Below are positions 10,018 through 19,676 of a stretch of DNA of 64,000 bases, one piece after another (position 1 is the stretch's first letter; every line of letters begins with the position of its first letter). This DNA is from Symsagittifera roscoffensis (lineage: Eukaryota; Xenacoelomorpha; Acoela; Convolutidae): assembly GCF_963678635.1 (NCBI RefSeq), contig NC_087070.1:40989831-41053830 (forward strand), given 5' to 3'. The notes beneath the pieces are model-generated. The model did not search any database, was not told where the DNA came from, and saw nothing but the letters and a program-made list of their open reading frames with translations. The translations under genes and the position numbers were made by a program.

Positions 10018-11442
10018 TTAATTGAATCTGCGTTTTGCTTGTGCTAAACTGTCGCCAAGTTGACTATTGGGCTTGAAAGGCAGCTGCACGGTGAATCGTC
10101 CGTTTTGTAGTATGGTTGTTTCTTTAAAGTGAGATTCAAATCGATCTTCTTCTGTTGTTGTCTTTTTGAAATCTGGAATTTCTTCTAATTCCCAAAATTT
10201 CCTTAGACTATCGTCAATAGACACGTGAAATGACTTGAAGAAGGTTGTTGGAGGACCGGGTGTTCTCCCTCTAATCATCCAACCAAATAGAGTGTCACGT
10301 GCATAAAGCTTGTCTGTAAGCTTAATCTTTTCGCAGCCAACAATGTCGTTGTAGACATCACAGCCTAGGATTATATCGATTTCCTTTGGTTTATCAAAGT
10401 CTGGGTCCGAGAGCTTAAGACGTGCGATATCCAAACTGTTCGGTATATTCACTCGTTCTCTGGGCAGGTAGCCAGAAAAATTTTGAAGAGTGAAGGGTTC
10501 AATATGTGGAGATTGATTCTGAGAATCCTTTGTTTCCAGACTGACAGAACTAGATTTCACAGTTTTTGCTCCTCCGCCAACTCGAGTTAGTTGAAGAGTC
10601 AATTTCTTGATTGGTAGCTTGAGTCGGTTAGCACAGCTGGTTGTAACGAAACTTCATTCAGATCCGCTGTCCAGTAAGGCTCGACAATTGCGATAACCGC
10701 CATTTGCAGTTTTCACCTCAATTAGTAGAGTTCCCAGTATGGTAGTGGCACCGGTAGTACCCCCGTGACCCGCAAACTTATTTTCAGGTCCCGGTTGCTT
10801 GTTTGGGTCTGTATGGATGTGAAGTAACGAGTAATGACCCTTTCGACAGGTTTGGTATGTTGACTTCGACTTGCACTCATGATTTTGGTGTCCAAGGGAC
10901 AGGCAATTGAAGCATAATCGCTTTGATTTGGCTTCTTGTCTTCTATTGGAAATAGAAATTTCTTGAAATTTTGTGCATTGATACACACGGTGATCACCAC
11001 TGCAGCATGGGCAGATGATTGTCTTAACAGAGTTTGTGTGGTATGTCTGTACCTTGTCATCTTTCTTAGAGTTTCCAGATCGGTCTGAATTTCCTTGATG
11101 ATTTTTTCTATGAAATGAAGGTAACTGGAGGTCCTTCGTAGCTTCTAGGGCGCGAGATCGTTCCTCCAAGAAGTTCTTCATCTGTTTGATTTTTGGAACG
11201 TCACTTCCCACGCAGGAAAGTTCCCATTGTCTTCTAGTTTCAGGATCTAATTTCTTGGCCAAAATGTGAACCCAGATCAAATCGCATTGATCAACTTTTA
11301 GTCCAAGTCCTGTCAGTGCCATCGTGTTTTCCGTGTAGGTACTAATCAAGCGACGCACTGCAGCGGATGACTCATGCTTCATTGGAGTGAATTCAAAAAT
11401 TGCTTCCAAGTGAGCGTGTGAGATCACTCTTGACATCAGCAT
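10018..11442 (-). pseudogene. BEL/Pao zinc-finger and retropepsin region
   Basis: The upstream open part (11442-10654) contains Cys/His clusters typical of BEL Gag (CPCCSGDHRVYQC, then CFNCLSLGHQNHEC) and ends at ALLDSGSE, the aspartic protease active site (DSG). A TGA follows directly, and the same frame reopens through 10602-10018 with a DUF1758-like stretch (IDIILGCDVYNDIV, LFGWMIRG). This is one reading frame cut by a nonsense codon inside the protease. It is known for the family that this protease processes Gag-Pol; here it cannot be made whole. Confidence 0.85.
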
Positions 11443-11812
11443 ATCGATCCTTTAGAAGTTCCCTTGCAACTGAGTAGTTCGCGTTTGTAGTAGGCAAGTG
11501 GGATAGCAAACGAAACGGTTCATCGTTGAGGGCACCCTTTAGGTATTGCAGTTTCTTACCATCAGACAGCGATGCATTTGAGTGAACTGCTCCATCAAAG
11601 GAATCTAAGAAAGGTAGCCATTGATCATACCTTCCGCTAAATGTTGGCGAATTCAGCTTCGGCAACTTCAGGCAAGTATTTTGGTTTCGGCCAGCACCAC
11701 GTTGGGAATTGGATTTGTAGGATCCTGTTCCGCTTGCGCTGTCGTCATCTTTGACCGATTCAGTTGAATATTTTCCTCGGTCATCTAACATAGTTGTGAT
11801 CATTTCCATCAA
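11393..11812 (-). pseudogene. BEL/Pao Gag, DUF1759-like
   Basis: This minus frame holds LPKLNSPTFSGRYDQWLPF and LQYLKGAL, a recognisable DUF1759 core (Gag of BEL/Pao). It overlaps the next frame by about 50 bp, and a frameshift separates them. Upstream in the same frame stops appear soon, so the N-terminus is decayed and the listed start at 11812 is only the first ATG that remains. Confidence 0.8.
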
Positions 11813-12219
11813 ACAATCTGCTTGAAGGTAGATTTTCTCAGCTTCTTCAAATTCAACTTCAAGTGCATCTTCATCATCGTTTAGAACATTTGAAATTTGC
11901 TGATTAAGCTAGTGGTAGTACCCCCATGACCCGCTTGAAAGTAGGAACCTAAATTACCCCCTATGCAATACAGTATGGTCTGAATCGTTCATATTGACCA
12001 CTTTCATGTAAAATCCCAATGTTGTAAATTCCCTGCATTAAAATTCGTATGAGGTTGTACCCTCATGACCCAAAATGTAATTATTGTCTGAAAACAGCTA
12101 GGACAAATTTTCGCTCATGACTCGTACCGTTAATACTTCACTTGTATACTCCTTACTTATGGTGCAGTCACATTTAGTTCATTTATTGAATAATTGTTTA
12201 CATATTTACCGTTGAACAG
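11813..12219. other. Non-coding stretch next to the BEL fragment
   Basis: No convincing gene. On the minus strand the motif GGGTCATGGGGGTACTACC lies near 11908-11930. A close copy lies inside the BEL coding region near 10757-10782, and a weaker one near 12050-12073. This could be the decayed 5' part of the BEL element, but no LTR end was found. Confidence 0.4.
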
Positions 12220-12504
12220 TCATTCGCTGTCATGCGATTCGCTGTCATCTGGTCCTCTTCGCTTGTTGACCCTGCAGTGTTGCTGGCAGCGCTTCCACGC
12301 AGATGCTACCAAGGAAAGTCGAGTTTGCATCTCCGCATAGTACATGCAGCAGACCCTCTCTTCGTCGCAGAGAGTCAGAACTGCATGGCACCACGCATAT
12401 GGAAGATACAAACTTTTCCCCTTCTCAAGAACACCATAGCGGACCAGTTTCTTCTGCTGAGAACCAAGGTTCCTCAGATACTTAGCAGCATCAGTGAACC
12501 CCAT
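12220..12504 (-). CDS. Short unrecognised ORF, possible host exon
   Basis: A 94-codon minus frame, open back to about 12525, with a mixed, protein-like composition (several Trp, Cys and Tyr, and a basic then acidic C-terminal tail ending in SESHDSE). I do not recognise a family. It lies outside all mobile elements, 170 bp from the PLE. It might be the last exon of a host gene whose intron received the nested insertions. An AG acceptor-like site lies near 12530, but a TAG falls just after the better one, so this is weak. It could also be chance. Confidence 0.3.
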   Translation of the reverse strand: MGFTDAAKYLRNLGSQQKKLVRYGVLEKGKSLYLPYAWCHAVLTLCDEERVCCMYYAEMQTRLSLVASAWKRCQQHCRVNKRRGPDDSESHDSE

Positions 12505-12628
12505 CTCCGAATCATTGCTACCAGCCAGTGCACAATGACCCTTCTACGCTGAGGTCACTAATACGTTTAAGACCTCTAAGTTGCTTCTAAAACAAAACAA
12601 ACAATTGATGCACACCCGCTATACTCTA

Positions 12629-12672
12629 CTACTATGATACAAGGTAGATCTACTACTCTACTACTATGATAC
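12629..12672. repeat. CTACTATGATAC direct repeats at the PLE left edge
   Basis: CTACTATGATAC occurs at 12629-12640 and 12661-12672, just left of the PLE, and again at 61209-61220, right after its 3' end. The matching copies left and right of the PLE look like a target-site duplication of about 12-14 bp, with an extra copy on the left. Confidence 0.6.
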
Positions 12673-12675
12673 TCT

Positions 12676-13011
12676 ACTGAAAATTTAGTCCCGAAATATT
12701 TTTGGTTTTTTATTCAAAAAGTATATGTCTAAATTGAAATTATGACTCAGAAACTTCCAGAAAAATTAAATTAAAAATGTTTAATTAATTTTAGAGGTTA
12801 AAAGTATTTTAATCTTAATAGTAATTTAGAGGTCAACTGTGATTGGCTAATTTTTTATCATGATGGATTAGAACCAAATTGTATGTGATTTATTGTAAAT
12901 AACATTTGTAAATTGATGTTTTATCGTCATTTAGAGTAGTTTATTGTAAAACTCCTGACGATGGACATAGTTGCGAAAACGTTTGAAATTTACTTTTTAG
13001 CAAAAATTTCT
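12676..13011 (+). repeat. PLE 5' terminal repeat (pLTR)
   Basis: This 336-bp stretch begins ACTGAAAATTTAGTCCC and ends AAAAATTTCT. The same sequence, with a few substitutions, makes up 16490-16501 plus 60888-61210 (335 bp). Terminal direct repeats, called pLTRs, are typical of Penelope-like elements. Confidence 0.85.
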
Positions 13012-13191
13012 TCAATTTTACTTGTAAATTCGTGATAAACCAAAAAGCGAAGAGCTTGAAATTCCAACTGTTTTCCCATTAAAGGGCCAGTATAAAAATT
13101 TTTAATGATTTTCATCAATGTATAGAGAATTTTTATAGTGTTTTTTTTATCGATACGTAAAATATGGCCAATTTTTATTTGAGTTAGCGAA

Positions 13192-13710
13192 ATGTTTCAT
13201 ATTGTAGCAGCTAGCTCCCTGTTCCACAGCATCAACACCCTTAACACAGGTGAGAAAAAGCAATACGAGAGCCTTGTTACAGCAATTCCTGGCCTATCCC
13301 TTAATAACAACTTGCTGAACCAAGGAAAGAACCTCCGGCGACTACTGGAAGACAGTCCACTGAAAGAGAAAAAAGTGATTGTGTGGCACGACGTGGTGAA
13401 CAACACCATTAGCAGCCACAGAACAAACAACTATCGCCCAGCCGGTGTCGAGGAGCTGACAAACTATTTGAAGTCGAAGAAGCAGCAGATATTGGCGATC
13501 GTTTATTGCAGAAGGGAACGAACGCCCGACTTGTTTAGTCAACTTCTTGGCACAGAGGTGCTCATTAATCCAGCTACAAAACGGCTACTCTCCAAGAGCA
13601 AGCAAAACGACCCGGAGCAGCTCAAGGAATATTTGAAACTGCACCAGAGTGCTGATTTGGAGCTGAAATCTCTGCGATTGGCAGTGGCACACAAAGAAAG
13701 GCTGTCATAG
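13192..13710 (+). CDS. Unrecognised PLE upstream ORF
   Basis: A 172-codon frame between the PLE 5' repeat and the RT. It has a hydrophobic core with VIVWHDVVNN, then NYRP, then a segment ending in ILAIVYC, which suggests an alpha/beta fold with repeated strand-helix units; the C-terminus is charged and helical. I do not recognise a family. By position it may be a first ORF of the PLE or a decayed N-terminal part of the RT protein, since both share one reading phase. A host origin is less likely because it lies within the terminal repeats. Confidence 0.5.
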   Translation: MFHIVAASSLFHSINTLNTGEKKQYESLVTAIPGLSLNNNLLNQGKNLRRLLEDSPLKEKKVIVWHDVVNNTISSHRTNNYRPAGVEELTNYLKSKKQQILAIVYCRRERTPDLFSQLLGTEVLINPATKRLLSKSKQNDPEQLKEYLKLHQSADLELKSLRLAVAHKERLS

Positions 13711-14169
13711 CTGATTGGCAATATCAGGGGCAAACAACAGAGACCATCACAGACAAGGAGGAATGCGAAAGCAAGACGTGGGCAGAAGCTGAACGCAGAG
13801 GAATTGTCTGCGCTTCAAAGACAGGGGTGAGAAGAGTGTGATTTGTTTTGCTTTGTGCCTTGTGAGTTTCATTACTCGTGGCCTGCAAAACAATGACCAC
13901 AGTACTTTTGCCTGCTGTTAGGCTCAGACAAATTTTAAAAAGAAAACTAACTTAGAAAATTGTGTTAGACTATTTAAAATTCTTTTAAAAAGTTCAAGTA
14001 TCTGTACCTAAACTGAAGTTTCTGAGAAAATGTCTGAAAAACGATCTAATACCGGACTTTTTGAAGTTTAGGGTCCCCGAGAACAGTTTTTTTTGGACCA
14101 AGCTGTGCATAATTTTCAATTGAAACTACTAAGGACTGAAACTTCAATGAGGATAGGAAAAGGTACGAG

Positions 14170-15033
14170 GTGATGCTAAGGAAAGCAAGATCACTGGTGC
14201 AAAAAGAAACCGACAAACAGTGGTGGGCATCCATTTTCCGATTCGTGAGGCGTCAAGTTGAGGCAAGCTTAAAGACAACATCAGAAAATCATAGAAAAAA
14301 GTTAGAAAAACTGTCCGAGAGACAAGATAAACCTCTTGGGGGGAGAAATGAGCGATCAGTTAAGGGACTTGATAATATTGAACTGCCTGAATGGGTATAT
14401 GAAGTGCTATCAATGGGCCCCAAGCATCCAATTAGAGACAAATTTAACGAAACAAATTTTCTGGCGGATATCGACATTTTCCTCTCACAATTGAAAAATC
14501 AAAAAACATCTGGTGAAACGTTATGTGAAATCGAAGCCGCAGCAAAAGCATATGCAAAAAACGTACGGCAAACCCCAAGAGACGAAGCCGTTGAAAAAAC
14601 GAGGAAATATCTCAAAGATAATGGGTTGCTGGCTGTGCCTTTTGATAAGGGGGTTGGTTTTTGCATAATGAGGAAACAAACATATGAATCAAAGCTGGAA
14701 TCCTTGTTGCAATCTGCTCAGTTTTTGAAAAAAGATGCAACCACTGATGAGGTGATACTGAAAATTGAGAAGGAACTTAACAAAGAATTACTAGCCATGA
14801 ACAAAAAAGACGAGATAAGTGATCAGTTATATTCTAAGATGAGATCAACAGGGGGGCCACCCGCCTGTTTGTACGGTTTGACTAAAGTACACAAGGATGA
14901 GACACCCCTACGACCTGTACTATCACTTCCCGGCAGCTCGTATGAGAATCTTAACAAAATGCTTGCAAAGTTTTTTGACAACATCGATGGAGCAAATATA
15001 GAAACCAATACTAAAGAGGCTCGAGAAAAATAG
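14170..15033 (+). pseudogene. PLE reverse transcriptase, N-terminal part
   Basis: Basic, helical N-terminal region (rich in Lys/Glu), then the early RT motifs: a stretch with VPFDKGVGF, then GPPACLYGLTKVHK and PLRPVLSLPGSSYENLNK. The LYGLxKVHK and RPVLS blocks are hallmarks of Penelope RTs. The frame ends at a TAG at 15031 and the next part of the RT continues in another phase from about 15060, so a small indel has split the gene. The ATG at 14170 may not be the true start. Confidence 0.85.
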
Positions 15034-15077
15034 AAAACTTTGCTCTAGATCCGGATGAAACCATAATATCTCTTGAT

Positions 15078-15719
15078 GTGAAAAGTTTGTACACCAACGT
15101 TCCCCTGAAGGAGGCAATTGAAATTGCTTTACAGAAGCTGTACAGCCAGGAGTCTCCTCCTGAAATTCAAAGAGCAACCATGAAAAGGCTTTTGAATGTG
15201 GCGGTCAGCAAAGTATATTTCAAGTGTAATGATTCATGGTATGTACAAGTTGATGGTTTAGCAATGGGCGCGTCCCTCGCTGTAATTCTGGCAAACTTAT
15301 GGCTGAAAGAATACCAATTTGCTCTACGACAGCAAATACCGGTGGGAACGGGGGTACAGCAAATTAATGACAAAAACGGCTTGTGCCCATGTTGCAGCAG
15401 GAAAGTCACATATAGATCAAAGGGGGTTGAATTCGAGAGTTGCCGAAACTGGTATCATCTAAAATGCGGAAAAATATCCGATGACGTATACGCATCAATA
15501 ACCGAGATAGTCTGGTACTGTGAAAGCTGCTGCCGAGCTAAGAACAAGGAGAAGGATACTCCCCAGGTGAAATTGTTCCTCAGGTATGTGGATGACATTG
15601 TTAGAACAGTCAGAGGGGAGCCGAGTTGTCTTCTCGATGCCGCCAATTCTCTTCATCCAAATTTGCAGTTCACTCTAGAGAAAACTAATTCGGAGGGGAA
15701 TTTGCCGTCCTGGATTTGA
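15078..15719 (+). pseudogene. PLE RT catalytic core with an inserted PHD-like finger
   Basis: The frame opens with the motif A region (DVKSLYTNVPL, about 15070-15110), passes motif B (GLAMGASLAVILANLW, 15259-15306) and reaches the catalytic YVDD at 15586-15597. Between B and YVDD, where PLE RTs normally have a short spacer, lie about 70 residues with CPCC, SCRNWYHLKC and WYCESCC (15376-15530). This spacing fits a PHD-type zinc finger (Cys4-His-Cys3), with one expected Cys replaced (Phe in VEFESC). The ORF ends at a TGA at 15717, just before the thumb, which continues in another phase. Confidence 0.82.
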
Positions 15720-16179
15720 ACATAAATGTATCGCAGGGTAGGCGTGTAACTTGCAGTTGGTATCAAAAACCAACAGATACAGGGACTATACTGAACTATA
15801 GAAGCTGCGCCCCAACTCAGTATAAGCGTTATACAGTGTTATCCAAGGCACTGTACACAGGGTTTTTAGGAGTACATCTAGCTGGGAGCAATTTGATAAG
15901 GCTATGGAAACTAATAGGGCGCAATGGCTGACAAATCAGTACCCTGAAAATTGGTCCGCAAAGGTGGCTTCAGACGCCTTGTGCAAGATCATCGAGGGTA
16001 AGGGCAAGCCCCTGGATAGTGACAGGGGTTTGTCAGTTCAATCACCAGAGGATGGGAAGCCCCCAATGCTGATGGTGCAATATAGAGGTAACCAGAGCCA
16101 ATATTTTGCTAACAGGTTACGAAAATTAACTAACGTTCAAGTGATTTTCACCAACTACAATCATGTTTACCATCACTGA
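15716..16179 (+). pseudogene. PLE RT thumb and linker
   Basis: Two overlapping frames (15716-15931 and 15904-16179) cover the post-YVDD region. SWYQKPTDTG followed by NYRSCAPTQYKR is the conserved PLE thumb sequence. The second frame runs on as MLMVQYRGNQSQYFANRL, the linker that leads to the endonuclease. The phase changes near 15910, so at least two indels break this stretch. Confidence 0.82.
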
Positions 16180-16202
16180 AGTCAGCATTTTCTAATGACC
16201 TC

Positions 16203-16501
16203 AAGTCAAGAGTGGTTTATAAACTGTCATGTAGTGGATGCACTTCCACCTATGTCGGACAAACTGTTCGACATTTGACCACTAGAAGTGAGGAACATAA
16301 GAAAGCAGACTCACCGGTAGGACTCCACCTTAAAAAACGCCAACTTGAGGGAAATAGCGCAGATCTTAGATGAGAAATTATAGATAGGTCAAACAACCAA
16401 ACAAAATTGCTAACACTAGAGGCAATACATATCAGGAAAGAGAAACCGGGCTTGAACACGCGCGATGAGTTTAGGAGCAGGGAGTTAACACTGAAAATTT
16501 A
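16203..16501 (+). pseudogene. PLE GIY-YIG endonuclease domain
   Basis: Translation from 16209 gives VVYKLSCSGC, then TYVGQTVRHL, then a segment with LEAIHI and KEKPGLNTR. These match the GIY, YIG, catalytic Arg, Glu and Asn blocks of the Penelope endonuclease, including the Cys pair near the first block. An in-frame TGA near 16370 interrupts it. In the family this domain nicks target DNA for insertion. The last codons enter the 3' repeat, where element B was inserted. Confidence 0.82.
16499..16501. repeat. Target-site duplication TTA of element B (left)
   Basis: The bases TTA next to the B LTR end at 16502 are repeated at 60885-60887 beyond the other B end. The uninterrupted site is seen at 12684-12686 in the 5' repeat of the PLE. 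Confidence 0.8.
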
Positions 16502-16558
16502 TGTAACATTCACCCGGAAGATACATATCGACGGAAAATAAAACTAAGTCCTAAGACG
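16502..16558 (-). repeat. Terminal 57 bp of the element B 3' LTR
   Basis: On the minus strand this piece ends in CGAATGTTACA-like sequence and matches 59962-60018, the same part of the B 5' LTR, with few changes. Element A sits between it and the rest of the LTR at 41488-42326. Confidence 0.9.
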
Positions 16559-17441
16559 TGAGCCATTCTGCCAGATGGCACAGCGCAACCTTCCGACGAA
16601 GCACGAATCAGAGAGAAAAGGCCTTAACAGCAAAAAAGTGCTTGGAAGGAGGGTCGAAGTATTCTGAAATTTTCTATTTTAAAATTTCGATTTTCAAGTT
16701 GATATTTCTCAGAAATACGAAAAACGGCCATTTTGACCAAGAAAGCTGAAAAAATAAGAACAACGACAAATATTGTGAAAAACAGTCGTGCAAGAGACGG
16801 AGAATACGAAGCCTCTTATCGTGGCAGCAACGCACGATAAGACCCTTATCAGCGGATATTAGTGGAGAAGGAAGCTTCGGTGGGGAAGGAATATTCCACG
16901 GAACCCTCCCGGGACGCAAATTAGAAGAGATAAGAGCGTTATCGCAGGAATATTACGGGAGCGGAGGCTTGGTCCCCCAGAGACTGTTTTATGTGAAGAG
17001 ACTGTATAAAACTGACTGTATAGCTACTTGAATGTCGTGAAACTTTAAATTAACACCGGTGTAACTTGATATTTTAGAATATGAGTAGCTAGAAAGAGGA
17101 AAGGGTCAATCCATCTCCAATGGATTTAATATAGAACTGTCACACAAAAACATTTTAAAATAGGTTGTTCGAGCCGTGTTTTTAATGACAATCACGTAGT
17201 CTGAGGATCCGAGACTCAGCTATGTGGTTGTGTTCGCATGTAAACGAAAGCTGATCAAAAGTCGTTTGACTGATGGCCTAAAAATGGTAACTTTTTACTT
17301 TGCCCTAGACAGACCAGAAAATCAACTGGCAAGATCGAGACGGTGAAAAGCGAGTAGGATTAAGGTAACTGACGCCTGCCAGTCGTTAATAGGTATTTTT
17401 CCTACGCTCCGTGGCTGTGTAGTATTTGGGCGAATGTTACA
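16559..17441 (+). repeat. Element A 5' LTR (883 bp)
   Basis: Begins TGAGCCATTCTG and ends GGGCGAATGTTACA. It matches 40606-41487 over its whole length. The first 25 bases form an imperfect palindrome (GCCAT and ATGGC arms), and a TATA-like box lies at 17005. Confidence 0.95.
17005..17011 (+). promoter_or_regulatory. TATA-like box in element A LTR
   Basis: TATAAAA, preserved at 41051-41057 in the 3' LTR. Element B has TATATAAA at the like place in its LTR (minus strand, 60395-60403). Likely core promoter; the transcription start was not located. Confidence 0.5.
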
Positions 17442-17453
17442 TAGACGTTTTTA

Positions 17454-17468
17454 TGGCGCTCCTGGGTG
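17454..17468 (+). promoter_or_regulatory. Primer-binding site of element A
   Basis: TGGCGCTCCTGGGTG begins 12 bases after the LTR end. The same 15 bases, at the same distance, follow the LTR of B (59949-59935). TGG at the 5' end suits a tRNA 3' CCA. The tRNA is not identified; it would need a 3' end CACCCAGGAGCGCCA. Confidence 0.75.
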
Positions 17469-17626
17469 GGCCTGTCAAAGGCATAAGACCATCATGATCA
17501 GCAAGCGTTTCAGCGATGAACCCTCCGCTCCGGGCGTAAGCCCGAGGTAGAGGCCTTAATGACCGTTAATGTACTGGGGGAAGGTGCGTACCCTCCGTCC
17601 AGTACTATTTAGCTTTTTAACTTAGT

Positions 17627-18424
17627 TAACACCGAAAATTCCGGGGGCCGGAGGGTTAGGTGGGAAGTCATGAACCCGCTTGTCCCGAGGTCCCGGGACC
17701 AAAAACAATTAAAGAGAAAGCGTAAAACCAAACAAAAAAATAGTGTATAACCAAGAAGAAGCCAAAAATAAATTTATTTGAAAACAAAAAAGTACAAAAA
17801 ACAGTAAAAAATCCAAATAAGACCAAAAACAGTAAAAAACATAAAGTGACAGTTTATATGTTATTTCCGGACGAGATGTGATCTGACCTTCCTATTTGTT
17901 GTTGTTTCAGATTGATTTATATTGTTTCTGATAGAAAGATTGTGTGTTTTGCTGAAGGGTTGGATACCCTCCCTCGAGTGTAATTTGAGTGTTTAAGCAC
18001 GTTAATGGTGATTTTGCCGGTGACCAGAGGGTAGAGTGGCAAGCTGATCAACGTGTTCCACACTCAACAGGGACATCAGGGACAACATCCGCAACGACTG
18101 TTGGGTATCGTTGAAGCAATTTTAGTATTTGTAACTTGATATTTTAAAGTTGATAAGAACAACGACAAATATTGTGAAAAATTTGCTTCAAATTAACACC
18201 GAAAAATTAACACCGAAAATTCCGGGGGCCGGAGGGTTAGGTGGGAAGTCATGAACCCGCTTGTCCCGAGGTCCCGGGACCAAAAACAATTAAAGAGAAA
18301 GCGTAAAACCAAACAAAAATAGTGTATAACCAAGAAAAAGCCAAAAATAAATTTATTTGAAAACAAAAAAGTACAAAAAACAGTAAAAAATCCAAATAAG
18401 ACCAAAAAGAGTAAAAAACATAAA
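17627..18424 (+). repeat. Direct duplication of about 220 bp in the A leader
   Basis: 17627-17845 and 18203-18424 are near-identical: both run from AACACCGAAAATTCCGGGGG through GGTCCCGGGACC to repeated AAAAACAGTAAAAAATCC stretches. The unit between them holds unique sequence with no gene. Element B has a single diverged counterpart near 59560-59790. Confidence 0.85.
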
Positions 18425-18445
18425 GTGACAAAAGTCGATTTTAAA

Positions 18446-18729
18446 ATATTGTGAAAAACAGTCGTGCAAGAGACGGAGAATACGAAGCCTCTTATCGTGG
18501 CAGCAACGCACGATAAGACCCTTATCAGCGGATATTAGTGGAGAAGGAAGCTTCGGTGGGGAAGGAATATTCCACGGAACCCTCCCGGGACGCAAATTAG
18601 AAGAGATAAGAGCGTTATCGCAGGACCGAAAGCTGATCAAAAGGGAGCTTCCTTCCCCACCGAAGCTTCCTTCTCCACTAATATCCGCTGATAAGGGTCT
18701 TATCGTGCGTTGCTGCCACGATAAGAGGT
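18446..18729 (+). repeat. LTR-derived foldback in the A leader
   Basis: 18446-18625 is a copy of LTR positions 16771-16945. It is followed by an inverted copy of its middle at 18641-18729. The arms (18481-18568 with 18641-18729) pair over about 88 bp with one mismatch, leaving a loop of about 72 bases. This part of U3 is misplaced in the transcribed leader. Confidence 0.9.
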
Positions 18730-18810
18730 TTCGTACTATTTCATTAAAACTTAAGTGGTGGGGAGCACGATTGGCGCGGTCCGATTGTACCCTCCATCGA
18801 TTACAAATTT

Positions 18811-18833
18811 CCGAGTTAAGGGTCTTAATTCGG
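18811..18833 (+). promoter_or_regulatory. Conserved leader hairpin CCGAGTTAAG-GGT-CTTAATTCGG
   Basis: A 10-bp stem with one G-T pair and a 3-base loop. Element B has the same stem with loop CAC at 59249-59227 (minus strand), although flanking sequence is strongly diverged. Between this site and 19676 the leader is AT-rich and I see no gene. Confidence 0.55.
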
Positions 18834-19676
18834 GTATTTTGGTGCAAAGGAGCGTATAGTACTCATCATTAACGACTACTAATAGGTTATTATCTTTATT
18901 ACATATTACTTATCTCCTAAATTAGACCCAAAAAACACCCAATTTTGTCGAAAATCATCGATTTTCGATCAAACTGTAGACCCCCAAATTTTTGGATATC
19001 CGAGCTTCTCCGAATAACAAAAAGCTTTTATATAGGGAGTAGCTACGTAGCTCGATCCCCCTAACTAAAGAAACCGCGTGAGAAAAAACTCAGTAGAAAT
19101 TGGAAAAAACCAAAATTTTTCGGTCAAAATTTCGATAATTTTCTGAATTTTGTCAATCTGTTTTGGGGATCGAGTTTTTGAGTTTTTAGAGTTAGAGCAA
19201 TAAAATTTTTTGCATTAGGAGCTAGTGCTCGATTACTAGAGAAATTTTTGAGTAACCCTCCGATTGGCTCCTTGGATAGAGCTAACGACTTAAGGATTGG
19301 AAAAGGAAGGAACCGGAGTGTCCAAATTTGATAGTTATTGGCCAAATTTTTGTCTCCAAACCAATTTTGATCCTGTTTTTTTGCACTATTCCAGTGCCGT
19401 ACAGAGCTACTACGCTCGTTTCAATTATTTTTAGGCACTTTCGATAGGAATTGCGGAAAAAGTTTCTCAGAACCTATATAGGTGGTGAAAAAAGGCCATT
19501 TGGACAAACACGTTTTTGGCAATTTCTCAAAGACTAGTCATCCGATCGGGATAATTTTGGTACCATAAGTCGACGTTTTGGACCATTTTTTTTGGACCGC
19601 AACCGTTTTTGGGTTAATAATCTCGAAAAAAAAATTTTTTTTAGCATTTGTTGGTTCGGAGGGTCCAAATTACAGG

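Larger units (their letters stand above)
9047..11812 (-). mobile_element. BEL/Pao LTR retrotransposon fragment
   Basis: Minus-strand remains of a BEL/Pao element in the order expected for this superfamily: DUF1759-type Gag, CCHC-like region, DSG protease, DUF1758-like region and RT of the BEL type. It is cut at the gap after the early RT/peptidase-A17 region. No integrase and no LTR are visible. The copy has at least one in-frame stop and two frameshifts, so it is dead. Confidence 0.9.
12676..16501 (+). mobile_element. Penelope-like retroelement, left and main part
   Basis: Plus-strand PLE with a terminal direct repeat (12676-13011), an upstream ORF, an RT with the PLE signature LYGLTKVHK, and a C-terminal GIY-YIG endonuclease. 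Its 3' repeat starts at 16490, is cut at 16501 by element B, and resumes at 60888-61210. Rejoined length is about 4.15 kb. The coding region is broken by frameshifts and at least one stop. 13711-14169 shows no intact frame. Confidence 0.9.

Noticed and set aside
16502-17441. Apparent DNA transposon with terminal inverted repeats TGTAACATTC...GAATGTTACA
   Set aside because: The two ends are the 3' ends of two LTRs in opposite directions (B and A) brought together by nesting; nothing shows that the stretch moves as a unit.
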